Source: Paraburkholderia megapolitana (GTDB taxonomy: Bacteria; Pseudomonadota; Gammaproteobacteria; Burkholderiales; Burkholderiaceae). From it: a DNA stretch of 64,000 bases. Shown piece after piece: positions 26,220 through 35,937 of this stretch. The stretch lies in NCBI RefSeq assembly GCF_007556815.1, contig NZ_CP041743.1:1364001-1428000 (forward strand), written 5' to 3'. A program made the position numbers and the translations under genes. The notes beneath the pieces were generated by a model. That model did no database searches. It saw only the letters and a program-made list of their open reading frames with translations, and was not told where the DNA came from. Within the stretch, counting starts at the first letter, position 1, and the number at the start of each line of letters is the position of its first letter.

Positions 26220-28929
26220 ACCCACCGGCCTGGTCCTGGTTGCGGCGATTGCTGCTGTCGTCGCGGGCACCGCAGCTGTGTTGGCCTGCGGCCCGGATTT
26301 CCCGCTGCAACTGCTCGATCATCGCGCCGGCACGCTAAGAAGCACGCCGGCTAATTCGTTTGCCTACGAGGCATCGCATCTGGTTTCGGTGAACGACGCA
26401 TTGAAGGCTGTGGAGCCGGCTTCCGGTAACGACAGTTCGCCCGATGCGCCCGACAAGACGATTCTCACCGCGGATCAGATGAAGACCGTGCAGGTGATGC
26501 GCGCGCTTAACAACGGCGATGCGGCATTCGCGCTCGGTGATGGCGTGCCGGATGCGGTGCGTCTGTACACCGCTGCTGCGGTCGATTACAAGGCGTCGAA
26601 TGCGGCGGTGCCGTCGTGCGATCTGGATGCAGCAAGCGCAGCGAGCGCGGCAAATGCAGCGAGCGCAACAAACACAGCAGGCACGACAAATGCCGAAAAT
26701 GCAGCGAGTACAGCAAGCGCCGGCAATCATTCCGCAAGCGCCGCGTCGCATGCCGTCGCGGCGTCGGCACGTTCTTTGACAAAACGTCCAGCCAGTTGCC
26801 GCGCTGCCCAGAAGCGCGCGGAAACCGACGCCGCTGCAGCCGCCGTCCGCGCGCAGCAGCGTTTTCAGGCCGTACTCGACCTACCGCACGCGAGCGGCGA
26901 CCTGCGCGTAGTCTGGGCCGCCTACATGCTCGGCAAGATGCACGCCGACGCGTCGACCGGTGCAGGCAACGACACCGCCGCCGAACGGGCAGCAGCGGTG
27001 CAGTCCTTCGCGCTGGCCCGCTCCCGGGCCCGCGACGGCGCACGCGACCCATGGGGACTAGCCGTCGCGAGCTACGGCGAAGAGGCGCGCCTGTATCTGT
27101 ACTCCAGCGAGACACGATGCGACGACTCCGATTTCGACAACCGGACAGCCTGTGCCGACGGCCTCGCGCCGGCGGACCTGAACCGCGCGATCGCGTTGTA
27201 CGCCGAACAGGCTGCACGCGGCTCCATGAGCGGGCAGGTGTCGCTGATCGAGATCGCCGGATGGGCGCTTAGTAGTCCGGCGCGCGCGACCCGGTTAATC
27301 GACGATCCACTGACGCAGCGGCTGCTGGTCGCCTACGGCCTCGCGCGTCTCGGCGATGTCGTGAAAGACGATCCGGCGAGCACGACCGACTCCTTCGCGA
27401 TGTTCTCCATCGACGGGCGTCGGGGCTACGCGGATGCGGCCCGCGGCGACAAGGGCGTGCGGGCCAACCCCGTGCTCTCCGCACTCGTCGTAGCGATCCA
27501 GAAGCAGGGTATCGAACGGCCCGTGGGCGCGGATCGGCTTGCGGCGCTCGCCTACCGGCTTGGGCGCTACGACTTCGCGCAAACGCTGATCGCACACGAC
27601 GACAGCGCGCTCGCCAGTTGGGTGCGCGCGAAGCTCGCGCTGCGCAACGGCGATCTGGCGGCGGCCGCGCAAGCTTATGCGCAGGCATCGAAAGCGTTCC
27701 CGCCGAACGATGCGAGTCTCGATAGCGATCGTGCGGCGCTCGTCAAGGGCGAGCAGGGCGTGCTAACGCTTGCACGCGGACAGTATGTGGATGCATTGGA
27801 CCAGCTCTATGCGGCAACGCTGCGCAAGCAGCAGGGCACCGACCTGCCCGATTGGAGCGTCGGCCTGGACGGCAGTGCGATCGGTTATGCGGAAGATGCG
27901 GCTTACGTGGCCGAGCGCGTGCTGACCACCGACGAACTGAAGACATGGGTCGATGTGCATGTAGCAGCCAATACACCGGCGGCGTCCGCAACGACTGGTC
28001 CCATCAACCTCACGCATGACCAGTACTACGACCAGTGGCTCGCGCAGCATTTGCGGACACCGGGCGACATGCTGCGTACGCTGCTGGCACGGCGCCTCGT
28101 GCGCGACGGCCGGATCGACGATGCGTTACCGTACTTTCCGGCGGACAACGATCCGCGCTTCTTCGATATCGACTACCGCAACGACACGTTTATCGTGACC
28201 CCATGGCGGGCGCGCACCTGGGCAGCGGCCTATGGTGCCGCGCTGCGCGATGCGCAGCACGCATGGCGCAGTACGACGCGCGCAGAAGCGTGGTTCACGG
28301 CCGCCACGCTAGCACGCACACACGGCATGGAGATCATGGGTTACGAGCAGGAGCCAGACTTTGCGACGTTCGAAGGCACCTACAGCGGCGGCGCCGGACG
28401 TCGCAGCGCCTGGCTGCCGGCGGCCGATTCGGCTTCCGGAGCTGCCGCACCGCCCCTCGACACCCCAGCGCAGCGCGCCGCCGCCGACCTGCCCGGCCCG
28501 TTCGTGACCGATGGTGAACGCCAACGCTATGCATCGAGCGAAGCAAAACCCGACACGCGGTTTCACTACCGCTCGGTTGCCGCCGACGAAGCCCTCAACG
28601 CCGCGAACCTGCTGCCGCCGCGGTCCCAGGCGTTCGCTGCGGTGCTATGCCACGGCGCGGCGTTCGTGCGGGACGACGATGACCGCGCGAATGCGATTTA
28701 CCAGCGCTACGTGAAGGACGGCGCGGTCGTGCCATTCGCCGCGCATTTCGGCCGCGACTGTCCGGCGCCCGATTTCCGCGCAGCGAGCCGCTTTCCGTAT
28801 GTGCAGGCCTGGCGCACGATGCGCTACTGGGTGCATCGGCATCTGTACGTACCGGTTGTGGTGGTGCTGCTCGGTATCGCGGGCATCGGCTGGTGGTATC
28901 GGCGCAACCGGGCGCGCGGGGCGGGTTGA
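26206..28929 (+). CDS. Large envelope protein with Ala-rich insert and C-terminal TM
   Basis: A 907-residue protein not assigned to a named family. A signal-like N-terminus leads to ACGPDFPLQLL. Much of the body is helical and TPR-like (NRAIALYAEQAARGSMSGQVSLIEIAGWAL; LAALAYRLGRYDFAQTLIAH; QAYAQASKAF). A low-complexity Ala/Ser/Thr/Asn block lies at about residues 143-190. One TM near the C-terminus (YVPVVVVLLGIAGIGWWY) and a basic tail face the cytoplasm. The GTG start overlaps the DUF3142 gene by 14 bases, which fixes the pair as an operon. A paired envelope function is inferred; the molecular role is unknown. Confidence 0.75.
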   Translation: MSNRKPTGLVLVAAIAAVVAGTAAVLACGPDFPLQLLDHRAGTLRSTPANSFAYEASHLVSVNDALKAVEPASGNDSSPDAPDKTILTADQMKTVQVMRALNNGDAAFALGDGVPDAVRLYTAAAVDYKASNAAVPSCDLDAASAASAANAASATNTAGTTNAENAASTASAGNHSASAASHAVAASARSLTKRPASCRAAQKRAETDAAAAAVRAQQRFQAVLDLPHASGDLRVVWAAYMLGKMHADASTGAGNDTAAERAAAVQSFALARSRARDGARDPWGLAVASYGEEARLYLYSSETRCDDSDFDNRTACADGLAPADLNRAIALYAEQAARGSMSGQVSLIEIAGWALSSPARATRLIDDPLTQRLLVAYGLARLGDVVKDDPASTTDSFAMFSIDGRRGYADAARGDKGVRANPVLSALVVAIQKQGIERPVGADRLAALAYRLGRYDFAQTLIAHDDSALASWVRAKLALRNGDLAAAAQAYAQASKAFPPNDASLDSDRAALVKGEQGVLTLARGQYVDALDQLYAATLRKQQGTDLPDWSVGLDGSAIGYAEDAAYVAERVLTTDELKTWVDVHVAANTPAASATTGPINLTHDQYYDQWLAQHLRTPGDMLRTLLARRLVRDGRIDDALPYFPADNDPRFFDIDYRNDTFIVTPWRARTWAAAYGAALRDAQHAWRSTTRAEAWFTAATLARTHGMEIMGYEQEPDFATFEGTYSGGAGRRSAWLPAADSASGAAAPPLDTPAQRAAADLPGPFVTDGERQRYASSEAKPDTRFHYRSVAADEALNAANLLPPRSQAFAAVLCHGAAFVRDDDDRANAIYQRYVKDGAVVPFAAHFGRDCPAPDFRAASRFPYVQAWRTMRYWVHRHLYVPVVVVLLGIAGIGWWYRRNRARGAG

Positions 28930-29152
28930 GCATCACGCGCGTGTTTTCACGGCACGTCAGGTAGTGCAGGTTTGCCGGCGGATCGATCGGGTAGCGAGAC
29001 GCAAGACGAGATGCAAGGCATTCCCGAGGTTTTTCCCCGTATTAGCCGTTGCCTGCGCGGTGTATCCTCCGCACTGACGCCCTCGATAGTTAGAGAAATA
29101 CTTCCCGGGCGTTGCTTAATTCACCCCACGGTCTTTGAGAGTTATCCGGAAC

Positions 29153-30829
29153 ATGGCCAGCACGACATCCATCGGAAGCAACAAGAATCTGCCTGTCATG
29201 CTCGGCGGCGGCCGGTTGTCGCTCGGCAACCGCATCGTGCTGAGTTTCGGCGCGTTGTTCGTGCTGTTGCTCGTGATGGCGGCAATTTCCTACAACCGCC
29301 TGCGGGCGATCGACGAAGAGGCGCACAGCATCGGCCGCGACTCGGTACCCGGGCTCTATCTGTCGACGTCGCTGCGCGCGGCGGCGAACGTGAGCTACAC
29401 GATGCTCGAACGGGCGGCGTTCGTCGACGCTACTGCGGACGATGCGAAACGCGACATCGACGGCGTACCCGATGCCCTGCGAAACTTCGACCAGTTGAGC
29501 GCCGACTATCAGGCGACCATCTACGACGAACAGGACCGCGAGCAGTTCCGCGCGTTTCGCAGCGCCTACGACCAGTACGTGCCGCTGCTCAACGACGCGG
29601 TGCGTATTGCTCAGACATCGAAACCGGCAGCCCAGGCCGCGTTCGTGAAACTCACACCGGTATGGAACGAAGTGATCCGCACGGCGAATGTGCTGGTCAA
29701 GCAAAACAGCACACGCGCCGACGAATCGGCGCAACTGATCCGCAGCTCGGTGACCGGCACGCAGATCACGCTCGCCACGGCGCTCGGCATCATCCTGCTG
29801 ATTTCGCTCGCCACCGGCTACGCGTTACTCAAGGCGGTCACGGTGCCGATGGCGCAACTCGTGAAAGTACATGACCGCATGCGCACCGGCGACCTGACGC
29901 AACGGCTCGATTTGCGGCGCGACGACGAGTTCGGTCGCCTGGAGGACGGCTTTAACCGTATGTCCGAAGAACTGGCGAGCCTTGTTTCGCAGGCGCAGAA
30001 GTCGTCGTTGCAGGTGACGACCTCGGTGGCGGAGATTGCGGCGACGTCGAAGGAACAGCAGGCGACCGCAAGCGAAACCGCCGCGACCACCACTGAAATC
30101 GGCGCGACCTCGCGCGAGATTTTCGCGACCTCGCGCGATCTGCTGCGCACGATGAACGAAGTGTCGAATGTCGCGGAGCAGTCGGCGTCGCTCGCGGGCG
30201 AAGGTCATACCGGTCTGTCCAGGATGGAAGAAACGATGCGCAGCGTGATGGAAGCGGCCGGCTCCGTCAACGCGAAGCTGGCGATCCTCAACGAGAAGGC
30301 GATCAACATCAACCAGGTCGTCGCGACGATCACCAAGGTCGCGGACCAGACCAACCTGCTGTCGCTGAACGCGGCAATCGAAGCCGAGAAAGCCGGCGAA
30401 TACGGTCGCGGCTTCGCGGTCGTGGCGACCGAAATTCGCCGGCTCGCCGATCAGACCGCGGTGGCGACATACGACATCGAGCAGACCGTCAAGGACATCC
30501 AGTCGGCGGTATCGGCCGGGGTAATGGGCATGGACAAGTTCTCCGAAGAGGTGCGGCGCGGCATGCGCGATGTGCATCAGGTGGGCGGCCAGTTGTCGCA
30601 GATCATCACCGAGGTGCAGACACTCGCGCCGCGCTTCCAGATGGTCAACGAAGGCATGCAGACTCAGGCAAGCGGCGCCGAGCAGATTACCCAGGCGCTG
30701 TCGCAACTGTCGGAGGCCGCGCAGCAGACGGCCGAGTCGTTGCGCCAGTCTTCGCAGGCCATCGACGATCTGACGCTGGTCGCGAATCAGCTGCGTACCG
30801 GCGTGTCGCGTTTCAAGATCGAGGCCTGA
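29153..30829 (+). CDS. wspA: Wsp system methyl-accepting receptor
   Basis: A 558-residue surface-sensing chemoreceptor. It has a TM near residues 27-46, a four-helix periplasmic domain to about residue 200, a second TM (TLATALGIILLISLATGYALL), a HAMP domain (VPMAQLVKVHDRMRTGDLTQRLDL) and a long cytoplasmic signalling hairpin. The hairpin tip is ITKVADQTNLLSLNAAIEAEKAGEYGRGFAVVATEIRRLADQ. In Pseudomonas, WspA responds to surface growth and drives the WspE-WspR pathway. The ATG at MASTTS is used. It heads the operon wspABCDEFR. Confidence 0.92.
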   Translation: MASTTSIGSNKNLPVMLGGGRLSLGNRIVLSFGALFVLLLVMAAISYNRLRAIDEEAHSIGRDSVPGLYLSTSLRAAANVSYTMLERAAFVDATADDAKRDIDGVPDALRNFDQLSADYQATIYDEQDREQFRAFRSAYDQYVPLLNDAVRIAQTSKPAAQAAFVKLTPVWNEVIRTANVLVKQNSTRADESAQLIRSSVTGTQITLATALGIILLISLATGYALLKAVTVPMAQLVKVHDRMRTGDLTQRLDLRRDDEFGRLEDGFNRMSEELASLVSQAQKSSLQVTTSVAEIAATSKEQQATASETAATTTEIGATSREIFATSRDLLRTMNEVSNVAEQSASLAGEGHTGLSRMEETMRSVMEAAGSVNAKLAILNEKAININQVVATITKVADQTNLLSLNAAIEAEKAGEYGRGFAVVATEIRRLADQTAVATYDIEQTVKDIQSAVSAGVMGMDKFSEEVRRGMRDVHQVGGQLSQIITEVQTLAPRFQMVNEGMQTQASGAEQITQALSQLSEAAQQTAESLRQSSQAIDDLTLVANQLRTGVSRFKIEA

Positions 30830-30883
30830 CTCGAGGCCTGACTCAAGGGCTGACACCCGCACCGGACCGCGCAGGCAATCGCG

Positions 30884-31378
30884 ATGCTCTTTCTCCAGTT
30901 CGAACTCGACGGCGAGCGCTACGCACTCGATGCGGCAGCGATCGTTCAGGTGCTCGCCTATACGCAGGCGCGGGCGCTTCCCGGCACGCCTGCATGGATT
31001 GCAGGTGTGATCGAGCACGGCGGCGCGCCGGTGCCGGTAATCGACGTGTCGCGGCTGGCGCTTGGCCGTGCGGCGCGTGCGCTGCGCTCCACGCGTCTCG
31101 TGCTGGTGCGCTATCGCAGCGGCGTATCGCCGCATCCCGACGAGACCGAACATCTGCTCGGCCTGATCCTCGAGCGTGCGACGCGTACGCAACGCATCGA
31201 GCGTGAACGCTTCGCCGACAGCGGTGTCGCAACGCCACATGCGCGCTGGCTCGGCCCCGTTGCAAGCGATGCCGAAGGGCTTGTGCAATGGGTCGATGTC
31301 GAACAGATGCTCGACGATGAAACCCGCGCGCTGCTGTTTCCGGCCGCGTCCGCGGTAGCAGTGGCCGCCCGCACGTGA
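30884..31378 (+). CDS. wspB: Wsp CheW-like coupling protein
   Basis: A 164-residue CheW-domain protein that couples the receptor WspA to the kinase WspE. It begins MLFLQFELDGERYALDAAAIVQVL and has the CheW strand set AWIAGVIEHGGAPVPVIDVSRLALG. It lacks other domains. The stop overlaps the next gene's start (TGATG), so translation is coupled. Place and size match WspB. Confidence 0.9.
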   Translation: MLFLQFELDGERYALDAAAIVQVLAYTQARALPGTPAWIAGVIEHGGAPVPVIDVSRLALGRAARALRSTRLVLVRYRSGVSPHPDETEHLLGLILERATRTQRIERERFADSGVATPHARWLGPVASDAEGLVQWVDVEQMLDDETRALLFPAASAVAVAART

Positions 31379-32784
31379 TGACGCCCATGACTTTCGCCGA
31401 TCCACGCTTCGTCAACTGGCTCTCGTCGGAGACGGGCATCGATGCGTCGTCGCTCGGTGTCAACGCGTTCGGTCGCGCGGTGCTCGAACGCGTGCGCGCG
31501 ACCCAGCACGACGAGCTACCCGAAGACGTCGCACTCGACGCGTACTGGGTCCTGCTGAACATCTCGCCCGAAGAGCGCCAGGCGCTCGTCGAGTCGCTGG
31601 TGGTGCCGGAGACCTGGTTTTTCCGCGAGCGCGAGGCGTTTGCCGCGCTCGCACGGCTCGCGCATGAGCGGCTCGCCAGTGCGCCGACGCGTGTGCTGCG
31701 CGTATTGAGCGCGCCGTGTTCGAGCGGCGAGGAACCGTATTCGGCGGCGATGGCGTTGCTCGATGCCGGCATCGACCCGACGCGCTTTACCGTCGATGCA
31801 GTCGATATCAGTGGCCAGGCAATCGAACGCGCACAGCGCGCGGTGTATGGGCGCAATTCGTTTCGCGGGCACGCGCTCGAATTTCGTGCCCGCCACTTCA
31901 ACGAAACCGCGGAAGGCTGGCAGTTGCACGAGCGTGTGCAGAGGACCGTGCGATTCACGCAAGGCAATCTGTTTGGGCCTTCGCAGCAGGCCGATATTCG
32001 CTACGATTTCATTTTTTGCCGCAACGTGCTGATCTACTTTTACCGCGACGCGCAGGACCGTGCGATCCGTCTGCTCGATGCGCAGCTCGCGGACGGCGGG
32101 ACGATCTTTGTCGGCCCCGCCGAAACCGGACTGATGATGCGGCATGCGTTGACGTCCGCGCGCATTCCGCTTGCGTTTGCGTTTCAGCGCCTGCCAGCCG
32201 ATGAGAAAAACCTGTTCGGCGGTGCTACGCGAGCGGACCAGTGGCTTGCGTTGTCTGCGGCTGTTCCTGTGGATGGCGGTGCGGTCCTGCCGGTCGCGCC
32301 CATTGCACGGACAACGACGTTGAAGCAGGCCCCCGCACGCTCTACGCCGCCGCCCTTTGCCGCATCGCGTCCGTCGGAGATTGCTGCGCGCCGTGCCGCG
32401 ACTAAGACCTCTGCGCCGGTTGCATCTGCATCCGCCGTATCTGCTTCGTCTGGGCTTGCCGAAGCCCATCGGCTCGCCGATGCGGGTCTGCTCGACGACG
32501 CCGAGCGTCTGGTGCGCACGTTCATCGAAGGTCATCGGCCTGAAGCGGAGGCGTTCTATCTGCTCGGCCTGATCGCCGATGCGCGCGGCGAGCGCACCCA
32601 GGCCGTCGATTTCTATCGCAAGGCGCTCTATCTCGCGCCTGCTCACTACGAAGCGCTGACGCATCTTGCCGTGCTGCTCGACGTGAGCGGCGACGCAGCC
32701 GGTGCGCAGCAGATGACGCTGCGCGCCCAGCGCGCGATGGCGCGGATGTCGACGCGCGGATCGGGCCGCGCGGACCCATCGTGA
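31378..32784 (+). CDS. wspC: Wsp CheR-type receptor methyltransferase with TPR
   Basis: A 468-residue CheR methyltransferase that would add methyl groups from SAM to glutamates of WspA. The N-terminal helical part is followed by the SAM fold: TWFFREREAF, VLRVLSAPCSSGEEPYSAAMALLDAG, FTVDAVDISGQAIERAQRAVYGRNSF, DFIFCRNVLIYFYRD. A linker rich in Ala/Pro/Ser leads to a C-terminal TPR (AEAFYLLGLIADARGERTQAVDFYRKALYLAPAHYEALTHLAVLL). The CheR-plus-TPR layout is that of WspC. The start overlaps the wspB stop by one base; the ATG at MTFADPRF is nine bases later. Confidence 0.93.
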   Translation: MTPMTFADPRFVNWLSSETGIDASSLGVNAFGRAVLERVRATQHDELPEDVALDAYWVLLNISPEERQALVESLVVPETWFFREREAFAALARLAHERLASAPTRVLRVLSAPCSSGEEPYSAAMALLDAGIDPTRFTVDAVDISGQAIERAQRAVYGRNSFRGHALEFRARHFNETAEGWQLHERVQRTVRFTQGNLFGPSQQADIRYDFIFCRNVLIYFYRDAQDRAIRLLDAQLADGGTIFVGPAETGLMMRHALTSARIPLAFAFQRLPADEKNLFGGATRADQWLALSAAVPVDGGAVLPVAPIARTTTLKQAPARSTPPPFAASRPSEIAARRAATKTSAPVASASAVSASSGLAEAHRLADAGLLDDAERLVRTFIEGHRPEAEAFYLLGLIADARGERTQAVDFYRKALYLAPAHYEALTHLAVLLDVSGDAAGAQQMTLRAQRAMARMSTRGSGRADPS

Positions 32785-32791
32785 GGAACGC

Positions 32792-33541
32792 ATGATTCAC
32801 GTCGCCACCGACAACGGGCAGACAACGGTACCCGTCGACGATTGCTGGAACCGCATCGGCTCGCGCGGCGATGGCTCGTGCCCGCGTCTTGTCGAGTACG
32901 CGCGCTGCCTGAACTGCCCGGTCTTCGAGCGCGGCGCGGCATTGCTGCTCGATCGCCCGCTCGACAACTCACCTGGCCTGCCGCACGCGTCGTATCCGTC
33001 CGCGCAGGCTGCATCGTCGGCTTCGCGAGAACACGCCGCCCGTGCGCTCGCCGCTCACGATCTCGCCGACGTCGATCGCGCGTCGCTCGAAGCCGCACTC
33101 GTGTTTCGCGTCGCGGACGAATGGCTCGCGCTGCCGGCCGCCGCGTTGCGCCAGGTCGACGAGCCGCGGCCGATCCATTCGTTGCCGCATCGACGCAACC
33201 GTGTGGTACTCGGTCTTGTCAACATTCGCGGTGCGCTCACGGTTGCCGCATCGCTTGGCGAGCTGCTGAATCTCGATCGTAACGGCCCGGCGCGGCACGC
33301 CAGTCGCACTGTCTATGCGCGCATGCTGGTCGCGACGCATCGTGGCGAACCGGCCGCATTCCCCGTCGATGAAGTGGAAGGCATCGTGCGCTTTGCGACG
33401 TCCACGGTGATGCCGGTTCCGACAACGTTTGCGCATGCAACCGCATCGCACGCACGCGGCGTGCTCGCGTGGCGCGATACGACGATCGGTCTGCTCGATA
33501 CGGCACGCGTTTTCGACTCGCTTGCGAGGAACCTGCGATGA
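32792..33541 (+). CDS. wspD: Wsp second CheW-like coupling protein
   Basis: A 249-residue CheW-domain protein. An N-terminal extension of about 100 residues holds a conserved cluster (DDCWNRIGSRGDGSCPRL and the paired cysteines in RCLNCPVFERGA), after which the CheW fold starts (EAALVFRVADEWLALPAAALRQV, NRVVLGLVNIRGALTVAASLGELL). WspD usually carries this N-terminal Cys-containing extension. GAGGAACGC precedes the ATG, and the end overlaps wspE by four bases (ATGA). Confidence 0.91.
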   Translation: MIHVATDNGQTTVPVDDCWNRIGSRGDGSCPRLVEYARCLNCPVFERGAALLLDRPLDNSPGLPHASYPSAQAASSASREHAARALAAHDLADVDRASLEAALVFRVADEWLALPAAALRQVDEPRPIHSLPHRRNRVVLGLVNIRGALTVAASLGELLNLDRNGPARHASRTVYARMLVATHRGEPAAFPVDEVEGIVRFATSTVMPVPTTFAHATASHARGVLAWRDTTIGLLDTARVFDSLARNLR

Positions 33542-35937
33542 GCAGCACCGACGATCCGGGCCGCCTGTCGTTGCTCGAACTGTTCCGCGAAGAGGCGCAG
33601 GTGCAGACGCGCGTGCTTTCCGACGGGTTGCTGCTGCTCGAACATGCACCGACCGATGCTGGCGCGCTCGAAGCCTGTATGCGCGCCGCACATTCGTTGA
33701 AGGGCGCGGCGCGTATCGTCGGCTTGCCGGACGGCGTCGATGTCGCGAACATGATGGAGGAATGCTTCGTCGCTGCGCAGCATGGAGAGCTGGTGCTTAC
33801 CGCACAACATATCGACGAGCTGCTGCGCGGCGCCGACATGCTGCTGCGTATCGGCGAAGCGAACCCCGCAGTGCCGGTCCTGCGCAGCGAAGTGGACGCA
33901 TGGGTGGCGGGTCTCGCGACGTTCGGCGCCCAACCGGCCGCACCGGTCGGCGTCAGTTTCAGCGAACCCGGCGATGCATCGAGTGCCGACGACGATGCCA
34001 CGCTGCGCACCGCGCTTGCGCTGCTCAATGCGCATGCGGCTGCACAGCCGGACGCGCGCCTGACCTCGCAGCAGCCTGTCGCATCGTTAGCGGTGCAGCC
34101 GCCGCCCGCCCGCGCGGACCACAGGGACGCTAGCGACCAGAGCGCGCCAACTGCCGTCGAGGTACCCCTCGCGCACATCAATCCGACCCGCGATCCGCAT
34201 CGCATGCTGCGCGTGCGCGCGGACAGCCTCGACCGGTTGCTGAGTCTGTCGGGCGAATCGCTGGTCGAAGCGCGCTGGCTCAAACCGTTCGCCGAATCGA
34301 TGCTGCGCGTGAAGCGCACGCAACGCGACGCCGCTCGTTCGCTCGATGCGTTCTACGAGACGCTCGCGGAGCGTCTCGATACCGATGCGCTTGCCGCGCT
34401 GAACCGGGTACGCGAAACGCTCGGCAACATGCAACAGGTGCTTGGCGCACGCATCGACGAACTCGACCGGTTCGATCGCCGCAGCACCCATCTCGCGCAG
34501 CAGCTCTACGACGAAGCGCTGCAATCGCGGATGCGACCGTTCGGCGATGCGGCGCATGCGTATCCGCGTATCGTGCGCGATCTTGCGCGTTCGCTTGGCA
34601 AGCGTGTGCGTTTCTCGGTGGTCGGCGAATCGACCCAGGTCGACCGCGACATTCTCGACATGCTCGACGCGCCGCTCGGACATCTGTTGCGCAACGCGCT
34701 CGATCACGGTATCGAAACACCCGATGCGCGCACGGCGCACGGCAAGCCCGCCGAGGCGACCGTGACGCTCGAAGCGCGGCATAGTGCGGGCAAGCTGCTG
34801 ATTTCCGTCAGCGACGACGGCGCCGGCATTGATCTGGACAGTGTGCGGGCGGCGGTCGTGCGCCGTCGTCTCGCCGACGACGACACGGCCGCGCGCCTGA
34901 CCGATCATGAGTTGCTCGAATTCCTGCTGCTGCCCGGTTTCTCGATGCGCGAGCGCGTCACCGACGTGTCGGGTCGCGGCGTCGGTCTCGATGCCGTCCA
35001 CGAGATGGTCAAGGCCGTGCGCGGCACGGTGCGTATCCACAACGAACCCGGGCGCGGCGCGCGCTTCGTGCTGCAATTGCCGCTGACGTTGTCGGTGATA
35101 CGCAGCCTGCTGGTCGAGGTTGGCGGCGAAGCGTATGCGTTTCCGCTTGCGCATGTGCGGCGCACGCTCGAACTCACGCGCAACGACATCGATATGCTCG
35201 AAGGGCAGCAACACTTTGCGTTCGAAGGTAAGCCGATTGGTCTCGTCACCGCGCATCAGTTGCTTGGTACGCCCGTGTCGGATGACGCGCGTGCCGGCGT
35301 CGCGGTGGTCGTGATCGGCGACGAACGCGAACTGTGCGGCATCGCCGTCGATCGCTTTCTCGGCGAACGCATGCTCGTGGTGCAACCGCTCGATAGCAGG
35401 CTCGGCAAGGTCAAGGACATTGCCGCGGGCGCACTGATGGAAAACGGCGAAGCGGTGCTGATCGTCGATGTCGAAGACCTGCTTCGCTCGGTGGACAAGC
35501 TCGTGCGCGGCGGCCAGCTCGACAAGGTGCGGCGCGCGCAAGGCGCGACAGTCGAGACACGCAAGCACGTGCTGGTGGTCGAGGATTCGCTGACGGTGCG
35601 CGAACTTGAGCGCAAGCTGCTGGAAAAGCGCGGTTATCTGGTGACGGTCGCGGTGGACGGCATGGATGGCTGGAACGCGTTGCGCAATGCGGAGTTCGAT
35701 CTGGTGGTGACCGATATCGATATGCCGCGCATCGACGGCATCGAACTCGTGACGTTGATCCGGCGCGATGCGGCGCTCAAGTCGCTGCCGGTGATGATCG
35801 TGTCGTACAAGGATCGTGAGGAGGATCGTCGTCGCGGGCTCGATGCGGGCGCCGATTACTATCTCGCGAAAGGCAGTTTTCACGACGAGGCGCTGCTTGA
35901 TGCAGTGCGCGATCTGATCGGAGAAGCCCGTTCATGA
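33538..35937 (+). CDS. wspE: Wsp hybrid histidine kinase (CheA-REC)
   Basis: A 799-residue hybrid kinase. An Hpt domain opens the protein with the phospho-acceptor in AAHSLKGAARIVG (His52). A Pro/Ala linker is followed by the CheA dimerisation segment, the HATPase (LLRNALDHGIETPDAR, VSDDGAGIDLDSV, GRGVGLDAVHEMV), the CheW-like regulatory domain and a C-terminal receiver (HVLVVEDSLTVRELERKLL; phospho-acceptor Asp726 in VVTDIDMPRIDG). It would phosphorylate the methylesterase WspF and the cyclase WspR. It overlaps neighbouring genes on both sides by four bases (ATGA). Confidence 0.95.
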   Translation: MSSTDDPGRLSLLELFREEAQVQTRVLSDGLLLLEHAPTDAGALEACMRAAHSLKGAARIVGLPDGVDVANMMEECFVAAQHGELVLTAQHIDELLRGADMLLRIGEANPAVPVLRSEVDAWVAGLATFGAQPAAPVGVSFSEPGDASSADDDATLRTALALLNAHAAAQPDARLTSQQPVASLAVQPPPARADHRDASDQSAPTAVEVPLAHINPTRDPHRMLRVRADSLDRLLSLSGESLVEARWLKPFAESMLRVKRTQRDAARSLDAFYETLAERLDTDALAALNRVRETLGNMQQVLGARIDELDRFDRRSTHLAQQLYDEALQSRMRPFGDAAHAYPRIVRDLARSLGKRVRFSVVGESTQVDRDILDMLDAPLGHLLRNALDHGIETPDARTAHGKPAEATVTLEARHSAGKLLISVSDDGAGIDLDSVRAAVVRRRLADDDTAARLTDHELLEFLLLPGFSMRERVTDVSGRGVGLDAVHEMVKAVRGTVRIHNEPGRGARFVLQLPLTLSVIRSLLVEVGGEAYAFPLAHVRRTLELTRNDIDMLEGQQHFAFEGKPIGLVTAHQLLGTPVSDDARAGVAVVVIGDERELCGIAVDRFLGERMLVVQPLDSRLGKVKDIAAGALMENGEAVLIVDVEDLLRSVDKLVRGGQLDKVRRAQGATVETRKHVLVVEDSLTVRELERKLLEKRGYLVTVAVDGMDGWNALRNAEFDLVVTDIDMPRIDGIELVTLIRRDAALKSLPVMIVSYKDREEDRRRGLDAGADYYLAKGSFHDEALLDAVRDLIGEARS

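Noticed and set aside
29825..31405. 526-codon minus-strand frame
   Set aside because: Opposes wspA and wspB, whose motifs are clear.
34087..35883. 598-codon minus-strand frame
   Set aside because: Opposes wspE, with its Hpt, ATPase and receiver motifs.
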